Positions 51,115-60,539 of a stretch of 64,000 bases of DNA are shown here, piece after piece (the stretch's first letter is position 1; each line of letters starts with the position of its first letter). Both the position numbers and the translations under genes were made by a program. This DNA comes from Streptococcus suis (GTDB lineage Bacteria > Bacillota > Bacilli > Lactobacillales > Streptococcaceae): positions 1 through 64,000 of the forward strand of contig NZ_JAIMEP010000006.1 in the NCBI RefSeq assembly GCF_019794555.1, written 5' to 3'. The notes below the pieces were generated by a model. It was not told the DNA's origin. It searched no databases and saw only the letters and a program-made list of their open reading frames with translations.

Positions 51115-52242
51115 TTATTTGCTCACATTCTTGTCAATCAAGAGAATTTTATCAAGAGTTCCTGAAAGTTTGACATTATCAGCAATTTTCACATCCTCAG
51201 CAACAATGACGTAGTCCAGCTCTACACCTTCACCAATCACTGATCCCGGTAACAGAACAGAGTTTTTAACAACTGCATCCTTATTTACCTGCACATCGTT
51301 TGAAATAACGGAATGTTCAACATAACCATCAATAACGGCACCTTTATCAATATAGGCAGATTTAACAGTTGCAGAAGCACTAATAACTTGGGCAGGCGAA
51401 CCTTTGTCTTCAGAGTAAATTCTCCAAGTTCTATCGGACAAATCTAAATCACCAGAATGGTCAATTAAGTCCATATTTGACTCCCATAGGCTATTCACTG
51501 TACCAACATCTTTCCAATAACCTTGGAATGGGTGGGCAATAAGGGTACGGCCATCTGAAAGATATTTTGGAATAATATCGTGACCAAAGTCGTGTGTAGA
51601 CGTTTCTGATTTATCATCTTCTTGTAGATATTTTTTAAGGGTTTTCCAGGTGAAAATGTAAATCCCCATCGAAGCCAGGTTGCTCTTTGGATTCTCTGGT
51701 TTCTCTTCAAATTCTTGGATGCGGTATTCTTCGTCAGTATTCATGATACCAAAACGTGAAGCCTCTTTGAAAGGAACTTCAATGACAGCAATCGTAGCAT
51801 CTGCTTTTTTCTGAATGTGCGTGTCAAGGAGTTTATCGTAGTTCATCTTGTAGATGTGGTCACCTGATAAAACGAGAACATACTCAGGATCATGGAGATC
51901 AATAAAGTCAATGTTTTGAGTTATCGCATCAGCTGTTCCTTTGTAAAGACCGAAACCTTCAATTTTTTCGCTCGGTGGCAGTACAAAGATACCAGATCCT
52001 TGTACATCCAGTCCCCAACGCTGTGATTGGGCAACATACGAGTTCAAGAGAACAGGCTCATACTGGGTTAAAACACCAACAATATCAATACCTGAGTTGG
52101 CACAGTTACTAAGTGGAAAATCGATGATACGATATTTTCCCCCAAATGCGACTGCTGGTTTAGCGACTTTTTTAGTCAACCCTTCTAGACGGGTTCCCCG
52201 TCCACCAGCAAGGATCATAGCTAACATTTTATTTTGAGCCAT
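51115..52242 (-). CDS. glgC: Glucose-1-phosphate adenylyltransferase
   Basis: Makes ADP-glucose, the committed step of bacterial glycogen synthesis; 375 residues. Motifs [19 protein letters not shown] (about 13-31), FPLSNC, and LSGDHIYKM are intact, with a C-terminal beta-helix domain. It is the first gene of the glg operon; AGGAG precedes the ATG. The promoter has TATAAT on the minus strand (52277-52272) and a cre-like box over the -35 region. Confidence 0.95.
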   Translation of the reverse strand: MAQNKMLAMILAGGRGTRLEGLTKKVAKPAVAFGGKYRIIDFPLSNCANSGIDIVGVLTQYEPVLLNSYVAQSQRWGLDVQGSGIFVLPPSEKIEGFGLYKGTADAITQNIDFIDLHDPEYVLVLSGDHIYKMNYDKLLDTHIQKKADATIAVIEVPFKEASRFGIMNTDEEYRIQEFEEKPENPKSNLASMGIYIFTWKTLKKYLQEDDKSETSTHDFGHDIIPKYLSDGRTLIAHPFQGYWKDVGTVNSLWESNMDLIDHSGDLDLSDRTWRIYSEDKGSPAQVISASATVKSAYIDKGAVIDGYVEHSVISNDVQVNKDAVVKNSVLLPGSVIGEGVELDYVIVAEDVKIADNVKLSGTLDKILLIDKNVSK

Positions 52243-52271
52243 CTAACCACTCCTTTATATTTGATACATGT

Positions 52272-52309
52272 ATTATAGCACAGAATGGAAAAAAATGAAA
52301 GCGTTTCCT
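52272..52309 (-). promoter_or_regulatory. glg operon promoter with cre-like box
   Basis: Minus-strand TATAAT at 52277-52272; cre-like AGGAAACGCTTTCA (52309-52296; 12 of 14 to consensus) overlaps the expected -35 site, so CcpA binding would probably block RNA polymerase. Confidence 0.65.
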
Positions 52310-52390
52310 AGGCTAAAATTGAAAAATTTTCAATAATTTTACGAAACACTTTCACAAATATATTATATTAAATTCATAAGCATAAAAAAT

Positions 52391-53302
52391 TTAAATTTTA
52401 TCGAATTTTACTTCCTCAAGAAGAAACTCTATAAATTTTTCCCCCATATCAGAAAGAACTGCCTTTTCATGCTTGATATAGACCAATTCAATTTCATCAT
52501 CATATTCTAGAGGGATTGAAACGATATTATCTCCGTTCAAATTGGAGTTAAGAATCCCTGTTGCTATAGTGTAGCCATCAAGTCCAATTAATAAATTAAA
52601 AAGAGTTGCACGGTCAGAGACAACGATTGACTTTTTATGGTGTTCTTGAGATAAAATTTCTTCTGAGAAGTAGAAGGAGTTGTGAATCCCTTGTTCATAG
52701 CTGAGATAAGGGAAATCAACTAAGTCAGACAGTTTGATTGATTTCTTAGAGGCAAGGGGATTGGTTTTACTAACAAAAATATGAGGACTTGCTGTAAAAA
52801 GATACGTATGAGACAAGCGATAATCATCTAGTAATTTGAGAAGAACCTCACGGTTATAGCTATTCAAAAAAAGTACTCCTATCTCAGAACGGAAATTCTT
52901 CACGTCATCGATAATTTCCCAAGTCCGCGTTTCCCTTAAGAATAGCTCATAGTCTTCCATCTCTGTTTCTTTTAACAAGGAAACGAAAGCATTTACGACA
53001 AAAGCATAGTGCTGGGAAGAGACACTGAATAATTGTCGTTTGGCATTCGGATTTTTATAGCGGTCTTCCAATAATTCAGTTTGTTCAACAATCTGCCGTG
53101 CGTAAGAAAGAAATTCCATCCCGTCCTTTGTTAAGGTAATTCCTTTGGGGTTTCGATAGAATATTTTGATATTCATTTCTTTTTCAAGATCTCGCACAGC
53201 GTTTGAAAGACTTGGTTGTGTGATAAATAATTGTTTGGCAGCTTCATTCATACTGCCTGTTTCAGCGATTTTGATAATGTAAAATAATTGTTGAATTCTC
53301 AT
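52391..53302 (-). CDS. LysR-family transcriptional regulator (CpsY/MtaR-like)
   Basis: A 303-residue LysR regulator with an N-terminal winged helix (MRIQQLFYIIKIAETGSMNE, ITQPSLSNAVRDLE) and a C-terminal periplasmic-binding-like effector domain. It resembles streptococcal CpsY/MtaR, which in other species control methionine uptake and surface functions; its targets here are unknown. The start ATG lies 6 nt after a -10 box (TGT-TAAAAT, minus strand) with no ribosome site. It is divergent from the pyrK operon. Confidence 0.88.
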   Translation of the reverse strand: MRIQQLFYIIKIAETGSMNEAAKQLFITQPSLSNAVRDLEKEMNIKIFYRNPKGITLTKDGMEFLSYARQIVEQTELLEDRYKNPNAKRQLFSVSSQHYAFVVNAFVSLLKETEMEDYELFLRETRTWEIIDDVKNFRSEIGVLFLNSYNREVLLKLLDDYRLSHTYLFTASPHIFVSKTNPLASKKSIKLSDLVDFPYLSYEQGIHNSFYFSEEILSQEHHKKSIVVSDRATLFNLLIGLDGYTIATGILNSNLNGDNIVSIPLEYDDEIELVYIKHEKAVLSDMGEKFIEFLLEEVKFDKI

Positions 53303-53308
53303 AAATCT

Positions 53309-53317
53309 ATTTTAACA
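53309..53317 (-). promoter_or_regulatory. LysR-gene promoter, predicted leaderless start
   Basis: Minus strand TGT-TAAAAT-AGATTT-ATG: extended -10 box (53314-53309), six bases, ATG at 53302. No Shine-Dalgarno. Confidence 0.55.
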
Positions 53318-53323
53318 TGAAAA

Positions 53324-53352
53324 TTGACAAATGATATGAAAAAATGTATAAT
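53324..53352 (+). promoter_or_regulatory. pyrK promoter
   Basis: Perfect TTGACA, 17 nt, TATAAT. Confidence 0.92.
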
Positions 53353-53375
53353 GCTGAGAATATAACCTTTAACTG

Positions 53376-53464
53376 AGTCCAGAGAGGCGAAGAAGGGAAC
53401 GTGATAAAAAGGACAGATTCTGTCTTCTTTTCGTGTAACCTTGCTAGCCAGCAAGGTTTTTTCT
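53376..53464 (+). promoter_or_regulatory. PyrR-type attenuator before pyrK
   Basis: The leader contains the PyrR-binding loop AGTCCAGAGAGGCG (53376-53389; consensus ARUCCNGNGAGGYU) and a terminator AACCTTGCT / AGCAAGGTT followed by TTTTTT (53437-53464). With enough UMP or UTP, PyrR would stabilise the anti-antiterminator and stop transcription before pyrK. Confidence 0.9.
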
Positions 53465-53510
53465 CTGCACCGACTTTCTTGTATTCTGAGAATCATAGAA
53501 TAGGGGAAAA

Positions 53511-54284
53511 ATGATTTTTAAAGAACAAATGTTACTTGTTGAACAAGTACAACTTGCACCGCGAATTTTTTCAATGATTTTGCAAGGAAAGATGGTTTCC
53601 GAGATGAGGATTGGACAATTTATCCATATTCGGGTTCCAAATGATGCAATGCTCTTGCGCAGACCGATTTCCATTTCTGAAATTGATTATGGTAGGTCCC
53701 AATGTCGGATTATTTACCGTGTGGAGGGTCTTGGGACAGATGTTTTCTCAAACATGGTTGCAGGAGATTATTTGGATGTCATGGGGCCACTCGGAAATGG
53801 TTTTGAGATTGATTTTCTAAAAGACGGCGACCCGATACTTATTATTGGTGGTGGCATCGGTGTTCCTCCTCTGGTGGAGGTAGCAAAACAAGCTGCGAAG
53901 CGTGGTGCTAAGGTCACGTCAGTCATTGGCTTTGCCACTAAAGAAGCTTTGATTTTGGAGGAGGAGTTGGCGCAGTATGGCTCTGTTCATGTCACAACAG
54001 ATGATGGTTCCTATGGAATTAAAGGGTCTGTGGCAACAGTAGTGGAGCAGCTGACAAATGACTTTTCTGCCATCTATTCCTGTGGAGCGCCTGGCATGAT
54101 GAAGTATGTTGACCAACGGTTCCAAGATCATCCACACGCTTACCTCTCGCTTGAAGCCCGCATGGCTTGTGGGATGGGCGCCTGCTATGCCTGTGTTGTC
54201 AAACCCAAGGGAGGACAAGAGCACGAGAACAAGCGCGTCTGCAAAGAAGGTCCAGTGTTTGAGACTGGAAGTCTGGTTTTATAG
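53511..54284 (+). CDS. pyrK: Dihydroorotate dehydrogenase electron transfer subunit
   Basis: FAD and [2Fe-2S] protein that passes electrons from PyrD to NAD+; 257 residues, ferredoxin-reductase-like. The FAD segment RRPISIS (about 48-54), the NAD-binding GGGIGVPPL and the C-terminal iron-sulphur cluster CGMGACYACVV plus a later Cys (about 223-245) are present. It follows the attenuator directly and is 9 bases before pyrD. Confidence 0.94.
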   Translation: MIFKEQMLLVEQVQLAPRIFSMILQGKMVSEMRIGQFIHIRVPNDAMLLRRPISISEIDYGRSQCRIIYRVEGLGTDVFSNMVAGDYLDVMGPLGNGFEIDFLKDGDPILIIGGGIGVPPLVEVAKQAAKRGAKVTSVIGFATKEALILEEELAQYGSVHVTTDDGSYGIKGSVATVVEQLTNDFSAIYSCGAPGMMKYVDQRFQDHPHAYLSLEARMACGMGACYACVVKPKGGQEHENKRVCKEGPVFETGSLVL

Positions 54285-55260
<976 letters not shown>

Positions 55261-55283
55261 TAAAGAAACTAACTCCTTTAACT

Positions 55284-55382
55284 ATGTCCAGAGAGGCTGG
55301 GAAGGTGTCATGTAAATTGCTTGAAAATGTATTTTTCAGGCTGACTTCGTGTACAACCCTGTCTCAATTGGCAGGGTTTTTA
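55284..55382 (+). promoter_or_regulatory. PyrR-type attenuator before pyrF
   Basis: A second PyrR loop ATGTCCAGAGAGGCT (55284-55297) followed by a terminator AACCCTG / CAGGGTT with TTTT (55355-55382), 20 nt before the pyrF start. The second half of the pathway is therefore controlled separately from pyrK-pyrD. Confidence 0.9.
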
Positions 55383-55402
55383 TGCATATTTGAAAGGATT
55401 TT

Positions 55403-56098
55403 ATGAAAGAAACAAGACCTATTATTGCCCTTGACTTTGCAGGTAAAGAAGAAGTTCAGTCTTTTCTGGAACAGTTCCCACCAGATGAGAAACTCTATGT
55501 AAAGGTTGGAATGGAGTTGTATTATGCGGAGGGACCAGGTATTATCAATTATTTGAAAGGCTGCGGTCACAGTATTTTTCTAGATTTGAAACTGCATGAT
55601 ATTCCTAATACCGTCGAGTCTGCTATGAAAGTCTTGGCAAAACTCGGTGTGGATATGACCAACGTTCACGCTGCTGGTGGTGTTGAGATGATGCGGGCAG
55701 CACGAAGGGGATTGGGTAAGGATGCTGTTTTAATAGCGGTCACTCAGTTGACCTCTACCTCAGAGGAGCAGATGAGGACGGACCAGAATATACAGACTAG
55801 TTTGCAGGAAGCAGTTGTTCACTATGCTCAAAGAGCACAAGAAGCTAGTCTTGATGGGGTGGTTTGTTCAGCGCATGAGGTGGCTTTGATTAAAGATGCT
55901 ACGAGTTCTGATTTTGTGTGCCTGACGCCAGGGATTCGTCCGACTGGCGGTGAAGTAGGCGATCAGAAACGAGTTATGACACCAGCAGATGCTGCTCGAA
56001 TCGGTAGTGATTACATTGTGGTAGGTCGCCCGATTACAAAATCAGAACATCCTTACCAGACCTATTTGTCTATTAAAGAGGAGTGGAATCGTGGATAA
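55403..56098 (+). CDS. pyrF: Orotidine 5'-phosphate decarboxylase
   Basis: Last step of UMP synthesis; 231 residues, TIM barrel. The catalytic [12 protein letters not shown] (about 59-70) with its Lys-Asp-Lys set and the phosphate loop [16 protein letters not shown] are intact. AAGGA precedes the ATG. The next gene overlaps it by 8 bases. Confidence 0.95.
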   Translation: MKETRPIIALDFAGKEEVQSFLEQFPPDEKLYVKVGMELYYAEGPGIINYLKGCGHSIFLDLKLHDIPNTVESAMKVLAKLGVDMTNVHAAGGVEMMRAARRGLGKDAVLIAVTQLTSTSEEQMRTDQNIQTSLQEAVVHYAQRAQEASLDGVVCSAHEVALIKDATSSDFVCLTPGIRPTGGEVGDQKRVMTPADAARIGSDYIVVGRPITKSEHPYQTYLSIKEEWNRG

Positions 56099-56417
56099 GG
56101 TTAATCAGGTTATAATCGATAGACCTCTCGGGTATATTGATAAATTTGTCAACCAGTACCCCATCAATTACGGCTACGTTCCAAATCTATTGGCTGGAGA
56201 TGGTGAAGAGCAAGATGTTTACATCATTTCCAAAGATGTTCGGCAGTCTTTGATAGCTTTCGAGGGGAAATTGGTCGCGATTATCCATCGCAGAGATGAT
56301 GTTGAGGATAAATGGGTTCTGACAGGTCTTGATGAAAAACTTACCGTGACAGAAATAAAAGAGAAAACCAATTTCATTGAACAGTATTTTGATTCATGGA
56401 TTGAAATGGTGGACTAG
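56091..56417 (+). CDS. Small inorganic-pyrophosphatase-like protein
   Basis: A 108-residue protein with the core of family I pyrophosphatases: [29 protein letters not shown] (about 25-44) and RRDDVEDKW. It is about 60% of the usual length. The start is GTG inside pyrF, so translation is coupled. It stands just before pyrE, whose reaction, in the direction of UMP synthesis, releases pyrophosphate; pulling that reaction forward is an attractive but unproven role. Activity is uncertain because of the short length. Confidence 0.75.
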   Translation: MDKVNQVIIDRPLGYIDKFVNQYPINYGYVPNLLAGDGEEQDVYIISKDVRQSLIAFEGKLVAIIHRRDDVEDKWVLTGLDEKLTVTEIKEKTNFIEQYFDSWIEMVD

Positions 56418-56555
56418 GAGAAATCTGTAAGAATTCAACAGGGGATAAATATAGTTTTTTGTAGGTTTCATAGATTGAACCAGTACTTTAGGAGTGACAG
56501 GCTATTCGGCGGGATGGTCATGTTGGAATGGTACGCATTTAGAAGGAGGTCTATT

Positions 56556-57188
56556 ATGACACTAGCAACAGAAATCGCATCACACTTATTAGATATTAAG
56601 GCAGTTCATCTGCGCCCTGAAAAGCCGTTTACATGGGCATCAGGTATCAAATCCCCTATCTATACAGATAATCGTATTACACTATCTTATCCTGAAACTC
56701 GAAATTTGATTGAAGATGGCTTTGTCCAACGTATTGAAGAAGAATTTCCTGAGGTTGAGGTGATTGCCGGAACTGCCACAGCAGGTATTCCTCATGGTGC
56801 TATCATTGCAGATCGGATGAATTTGCCATTTGCTTATATCCGTAGCAAACCAAAAGACCATGGTGCAGGGAATCAATTAGAGGGTCGCATCGTCAAGGGA
56901 CAAAAAATGGTTGTCGTTGAAGACCTGATTTCTACTGGAGGGTCTGTTCTAGATGCCGTAGCAGCAGCTGAGCGTGAAGGCGCTGACGTTATTGGTGTTG
57001 TGGCAATCTTTACCTATGAATTGCCAAAGGCAGATCGTAATTTTGATAATGCTGGCGTGAAATTGGTGACGCTTAGCAATTATTCAGAGTTAATCAAAGT
57101 CGCAAAAGTACAGGGATATATCAATGCAGATGGTTTGAATCTGCTTAAAAAGTTCCGTCAAAATCAAGAAACTTGGCAGGAAGACTAG
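56556..57188 (+). CDS. pyrE: Orotate phosphoribosyltransferase
   Basis: Joins orotate and PRPP to OMP; 210 residues. The PRPP-binding motif [12 protein letters not shown] (about 119-130) and the flexible-loop KPKDHGAGN are intact. The ATG at 56556 is chosen because AGGAGG precedes it; an earlier in-frame start has a poor context. The order pyrF-PPase-like-pyrE puts both last steps of UMP synthesis together. Confidence 0.95.
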   Translation: MTLATEIASHLLDIKAVHLRPEKPFTWASGIKSPIYTDNRITLSYPETRNLIEDGFVQRIEEEFPEVEVIAGTATAGIPHGAIIADRMNLPFAYIRSKPKDHGAGNQLEGRIVKGQKMVVVEDLISTGGSVLDAVAAAEREGADVIGVVAIFTYELPKADRNFDNAGVKLVTLSNYSELIKVAKVQGYINADGLNLLKKFRQNQETWQED

Positions 57189-57296
57189 ATTTAAAACGAG
57201 CCCACGCACGATTTCTGGGAACTTATCCTGTAAAATGGTATAATAGTCTCTAACGTATTTTGAGAATACAATAATTGACCGTATGAGGAGAAGAAC

Positions 57297-58223
57297 ATGA
57301 TTTCAGTTATCGTGCCTTGTTTTAATGAAGAAGAGGCAATTCCCTATTTTTACGATGCTATGGAAAAAGTTCGTAAGGAGATGGGGGAACAATTTGAGTA
57401 TATTTTTGTCAATGATGGTTCAAAGGATGGGACATTAACGGTTTTACGCCAATTGTCTGGTCAAGACCGAGCTGTTCGCTATCTTTCCTTTTCAAGGAAT
57501 TTCGGGAAAGAAGCTGCTCTCTATGCAGGTCTACAAGCTGCGCAAGGTGAGCTAGTGACTGTCATGGATGTTGATTTGCAAGATCCACCTGAGATGTTGA
57601 TGGAAATGAAGGCTATGTTGGCTGCCAATCCAGATTTAGATTGCGTTGGAACCCGTCGTGTCAGTCGTGATGGTGAGCCACCGATTCGTAGCTTTTTTGC
57701 AAAATTATTCTACAAATTGATGAATAAAATCAGCCAGGTCGAGGTAGTAGACGGTGCCCGTGATTTCCGTCTCATGCGTCGTCACATGGTAGATGCCATT
57801 CTATCTGTGTCTGAATACAATCGCTTTTCGAAAGGAATTTTTGCTTGGGTAGGATTCGAAACAGAATACTTGCCCTATGAAAATGTTGAGAGGGTCGCTG
57901 GCGAAACTAGTTGGTCTTTCTGGAAATTGCTTTCTTATTCTATTGAAGGAATCATCAATTTTTCAGATACACCTTTGAATATTGCCTCCTATACAGGTTT
58001 CTTCACCTTCCTGTTGTCGCTAGTTCTAATGGTCTTTGTGGTTTTCAAAACCTTGGTGTTCGGAGATCCTACAATTGGCTGGCCGTCGACTATTTGTATC
58101 ATCCTATTTTTGGGAGGTCTGCAGTTGATGACCATTGGTATTCTCGGTAAATATTTGGCAAAAGTTTTCTTGGAAACGAAGAAACGTCCGATTTATATTG
58201 TTAAAGAGAAAAGTTCAAACTAG
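57297..58223 (+). CDS. Membrane glycosyltransferase, GT2 (GtrB/DPM1-like)
   Basis: A 308-residue enzyme that probably moves a sugar from a nucleotide sugar to a lipid carrier such as undecaprenyl phosphate. The N-terminal GT2 domain has SVIVPCFNEE, DVDLQDPPE (the DXD-type metal site, about 91-99), and two C-terminal membrane segments (about 232-252 and 262-285). A promoter with TATAAT at 57240-57245 precedes it, so it is not simply part of the pyr unit. Likely role: sugar modification of a cell-wall polymer; acceptor unknown. Confidence 0.85.
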   Translation: MISVIVPCFNEEEAIPYFYDAMEKVRKEMGEQFEYIFVNDGSKDGTLTVLRQLSGQDRAVRYLSFSRNFGKEAALYAGLQAAQGELVTVMDVDLQDPPEMLMEMKAMLAANPDLDCVGTRRVSRDGEPPIRSFFAKLFYKLMNKISQVEVVDGARDFRLMRRHMVDAILSVSEYNRFSKGIFAWVGFETEYLPYENVERVAGETSWSFWKLLSYSIEGIINFSDTPLNIASYTGFFTFLLSLVLMVFVVFKTLVFGDPTIGWPSTICIILFLGGLQLMTIGILGKYLAKVFLETKKRPIYIVKEKSSN

Positions 58224-58232
58224 GAGCAGTTT

Positions 58233-58889
58233 ATGGAACATTCAGCTTGGCACGAATTGATAAAGGCACAGTTGCCAGAGCATTATTTTGGTAAAATTAA
58301 TCAGTTTTTAGATCATGTTTATGCTGTTGGAACCGTTTATCCGCCTCGTGAGAAGGTATTTGCTGCCATTCAAACAACAACGGATTTGGAAGAGGTTAAA
58401 GTAGTTATTTTGGGACAGGATCCCTATCACGGACCTGGTCAGGCACAGGGCTTGTCATTTTCTGTTCCGAACTCGGTACCAGCTCCGCCATCTCTTCAAA
58501 ACATCTTAAAAGAATTGACGGATGATATTGGCGTCAAACAAGATCATGATTTGACAGCATGGGCGGAACAAGGTGTGCTTTTGCTCAATGCTTGTTTAAC
58601 TGTTCCAGCAGGTCAGGCAAATGGACATGCAGGGCAAATCTGGGAGCCTTTTACGGACGCTGTTATTAAGGTGGTCAATAGCTTAGACCAGCCTGTTGTC
58701 TATATTCTTTGGGGTGCTTATGCTCGCAAGAAAAAGGCGTTGATAACCAATCCAAAACATCTGGTTATCGAATCTGCTCATCCAAGCCCTCTTTCAGCCT
58801 ATCGAGGTTTCTTCGGAAGCAAGCCCTTCTCACAAGCAAATGCCTACTTGACTTCACAAGGCAGAACAGGAATTGATTGGCTGCGATAG
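58233..58889 (+). CDS. ung: Uracil-DNA glycosylase
   Basis: Removes uracil from DNA; 218 residues. The catalytic motif [16 protein letters not shown] (about 67-82) with its Asp and the C-terminal [13 protein letters not shown] loop are intact. AGGAG precedes the ATG. Neighbours pyrC downstream as in several streptococci. Confidence 0.96.
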   Translation: MEHSAWHELIKAQLPEHYFGKINQFLDHVYAVGTVYPPREKVFAAIQTTTDLEEVKVVILGQDPYHGPGQAQGLSFSVPNSVPAPPSLQNILKELTDDIGVKQDHDLTAWAEQGVLLLNACLTVPAGQANGHAGQIWEPFTDAVIKVVNSLDQPVVYILWGAYARKKKALITNPKHLVIESAHPSPLSAYRGFFGSKPFSQANAYLTSQGRTGIDWLR

Positions 58890-58928
58890 TAGATGGCAAT
58901 GGCTTTGGTACTACAAAGGAGAATATGA

Positions 58929-60203
58929 ATGTTATTAGTGAAAAATGGTCGTGTATTGGATCCGCAATCCGGTTTAGACAAGGTTTGCGACATCTTGATG
59001 GACGGAAGTAAGATTGTTAAGATTGCGGAGTCTATTTCAGAAGATGTTGAGCAAGAAGTGATTGATGCGACAGGATTAGTCGTTGCCCCTGGTTTGGTCG
59101 ATGTTCATGTTCATTTTCGGGAGCCTGGTCAGACCCATAAAGAAGATATTCATACAGGAGCTCTTTCTGCAGCAGCGGGTGGTTTTACTTCTGTTGTCAT
59201 GATGGCTAACACTAATCCGACGATTTCTACAGTAGACACTCTGAATGAAGTCCTAGAATCTGCTAAAAAAGAAGCCATCCATATTTATAGTGTGGCTACC
59301 ATTACCAATCAATTTGATGGGCAAAATCTGACCGATTTTTCTGCCTTATTGGAAACTGGAGCGGTTGCTTTTTCGGACGACGGTATTCCTTTGACAAATG
59401 CTGGCGTGGTTAGAAAAGCTATGAAATTAGCCAAAGAGCAGGGCTGTCTCATCAGTCTGCATGAAGAAGACCCTGACCTGAATGGTGTCTTGGGACTCAA
59501 CGAGCAAGTAGCTGAAAAACATTTTCATGTTTGTGGAGCAACAGGCGTAGCAGAATACAGCATGGTCGCTCGCGATGTCATGATTGCCTATGAAACGGGT
59601 GCGCGTGTTCATATCCAGCATTTATCCAAAGCCGAGTCGGTCAAGGTGGTTGAGTTTGTTCAAGGTCTCGGAGCAAATGTTACAGCAGAAGTAGCACCCC
59701 AACATTTTTCACGGACAGAAGAATTACTTCTAAAAAAAGGTGCCAATGCCAAGATGAATCCGCCGTTACGCTTGGAGAGCGATCGGTTGGCAGTGATTGA
59801 AGGATTGAAATCTGGTGTTATTTCTGTTATTGCAACGGATCATGCTCCTCATCACGCTGATGAAAAAAATGTAGAAGATCTCACAAAGGCCCCATCAGGA
59901 ATGACAGGCTTGGAAACATCGCTTTCGCTTGGTCTGACTCACTTGGTAGAAGAAGGACACTTGACGCTCGTGCAATTGCTGGAAAAAATGACTATTAATC
60001 CTGCCAAACTCTACGGCCTTGATGCTGGCTATCTTGCGGAAAACGGTCCAGCAGACCTTGTTATTTTCAATCCAGATGCAAATCGAACAATCACAGCTGA
60101 TTTTGCATCAAAATCCGCAAACTCCCCATTTATCGGTGATAGTTTGAAAGGCGATGTCTACTTTACAATTTCAGATGGAAGCATCGTTTATCATAAAAAA
60201 TAA
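58929..60203 (+). CDS. pyrC: Dihydroorotase
   Basis: Third step of UMP synthesis, closing carbamoyl-aspartate to dihydroorotate; 424 residues, class I type. The zinc motif [10 protein letters not shown] (about 58-67), the bridging region and ATDHAPHH (about 302-309) are present. AAAGGAG precedes the ATG. It lies 1.7 kb from pyrE, with no PyrR leader of its own that I can see. Followed by a good terminator. Confidence 0.96.
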   Translation: MLLVKNGRVLDPQSGLDKVCDILMDGSKIVKIAESISEDVEQEVIDATGLVVAPGLVDVHVHFREPGQTHKEDIHTGALSAAAGGFTSVVMMANTNPTISTVDTLNEVLESAKKEAIHIYSVATITNQFDGQNLTDFSALLETGAVAFSDDGIPLTNAGVVRKAMKLAKEQGCLISLHEEDPDLNGVLGLNEQVAEKHFHVCGATGVAEYSMVARDVMIAYETGARVHIQHLSKAESVKVVEFVQGLGANVTAEVAPQHFSRTEELLLKKGANAKMNPPLRLESDRLAVIEGLKSGVISVIATDHAPHHADEKNVEDLTKAPSGMTGLETSLSLGLTHLVEEGHLTLVQLLEKMTINPAKLYGLDAGYLAENGPADLVIFNPDANRTITADFASKSANSPFIGDSLKGDVYFTISDGSIVYHKK

Positions 60204-60539
60204 AAGCATATGGAACTGTAGCTAACTTGGTTGCAGTTTTTTTATCGTTAAAGCCACATTTAGATGCAACATTTAGGAAGTTAAGTCTTGCTGAGATGGA
60301 AATGATTGTGGAAGTGTTCAAAATATTATCAGGTATTCCAATGAAAATTTTAACGGTGACGTTTCAAATATCTGTATAACAATAAGGAATTCGTTCCAAA
60401 ATTCATTTTTGAATACCTCAATGCCATTCTAATACAAATATTTTACGAACATTTTAACTATGATAACGAATTCAATGTTTTTGTTTTTAGAAAAAAAAGT
60501 GTATAATAATTATATAACTCACTTAAGAAAGGTCGATTT
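60204..60539 (+). other. Gap between pyrC and the nucleotidase gene
   Basis: Holds a terminator at 60214-60243 (AACTGTAGC / GTTGCAGTT, two G-T pairs, 7-nt loop, T run) and a promoter with TATAAT at 60502-60507. An open stretch 60248-60378 (ending TFQISV) has no start and no sure homologue. Confidence 0.65.

Noticed and set aside
60248..60378. Possible remnant of a MarR-type regulator C-terminus after pyrC
   Set aside because: Only about 43 codons, no start, weak resemblance (FRKLSLAEMEMIVEVFKIL), and its upstream part overlaps the pyrC terminator.
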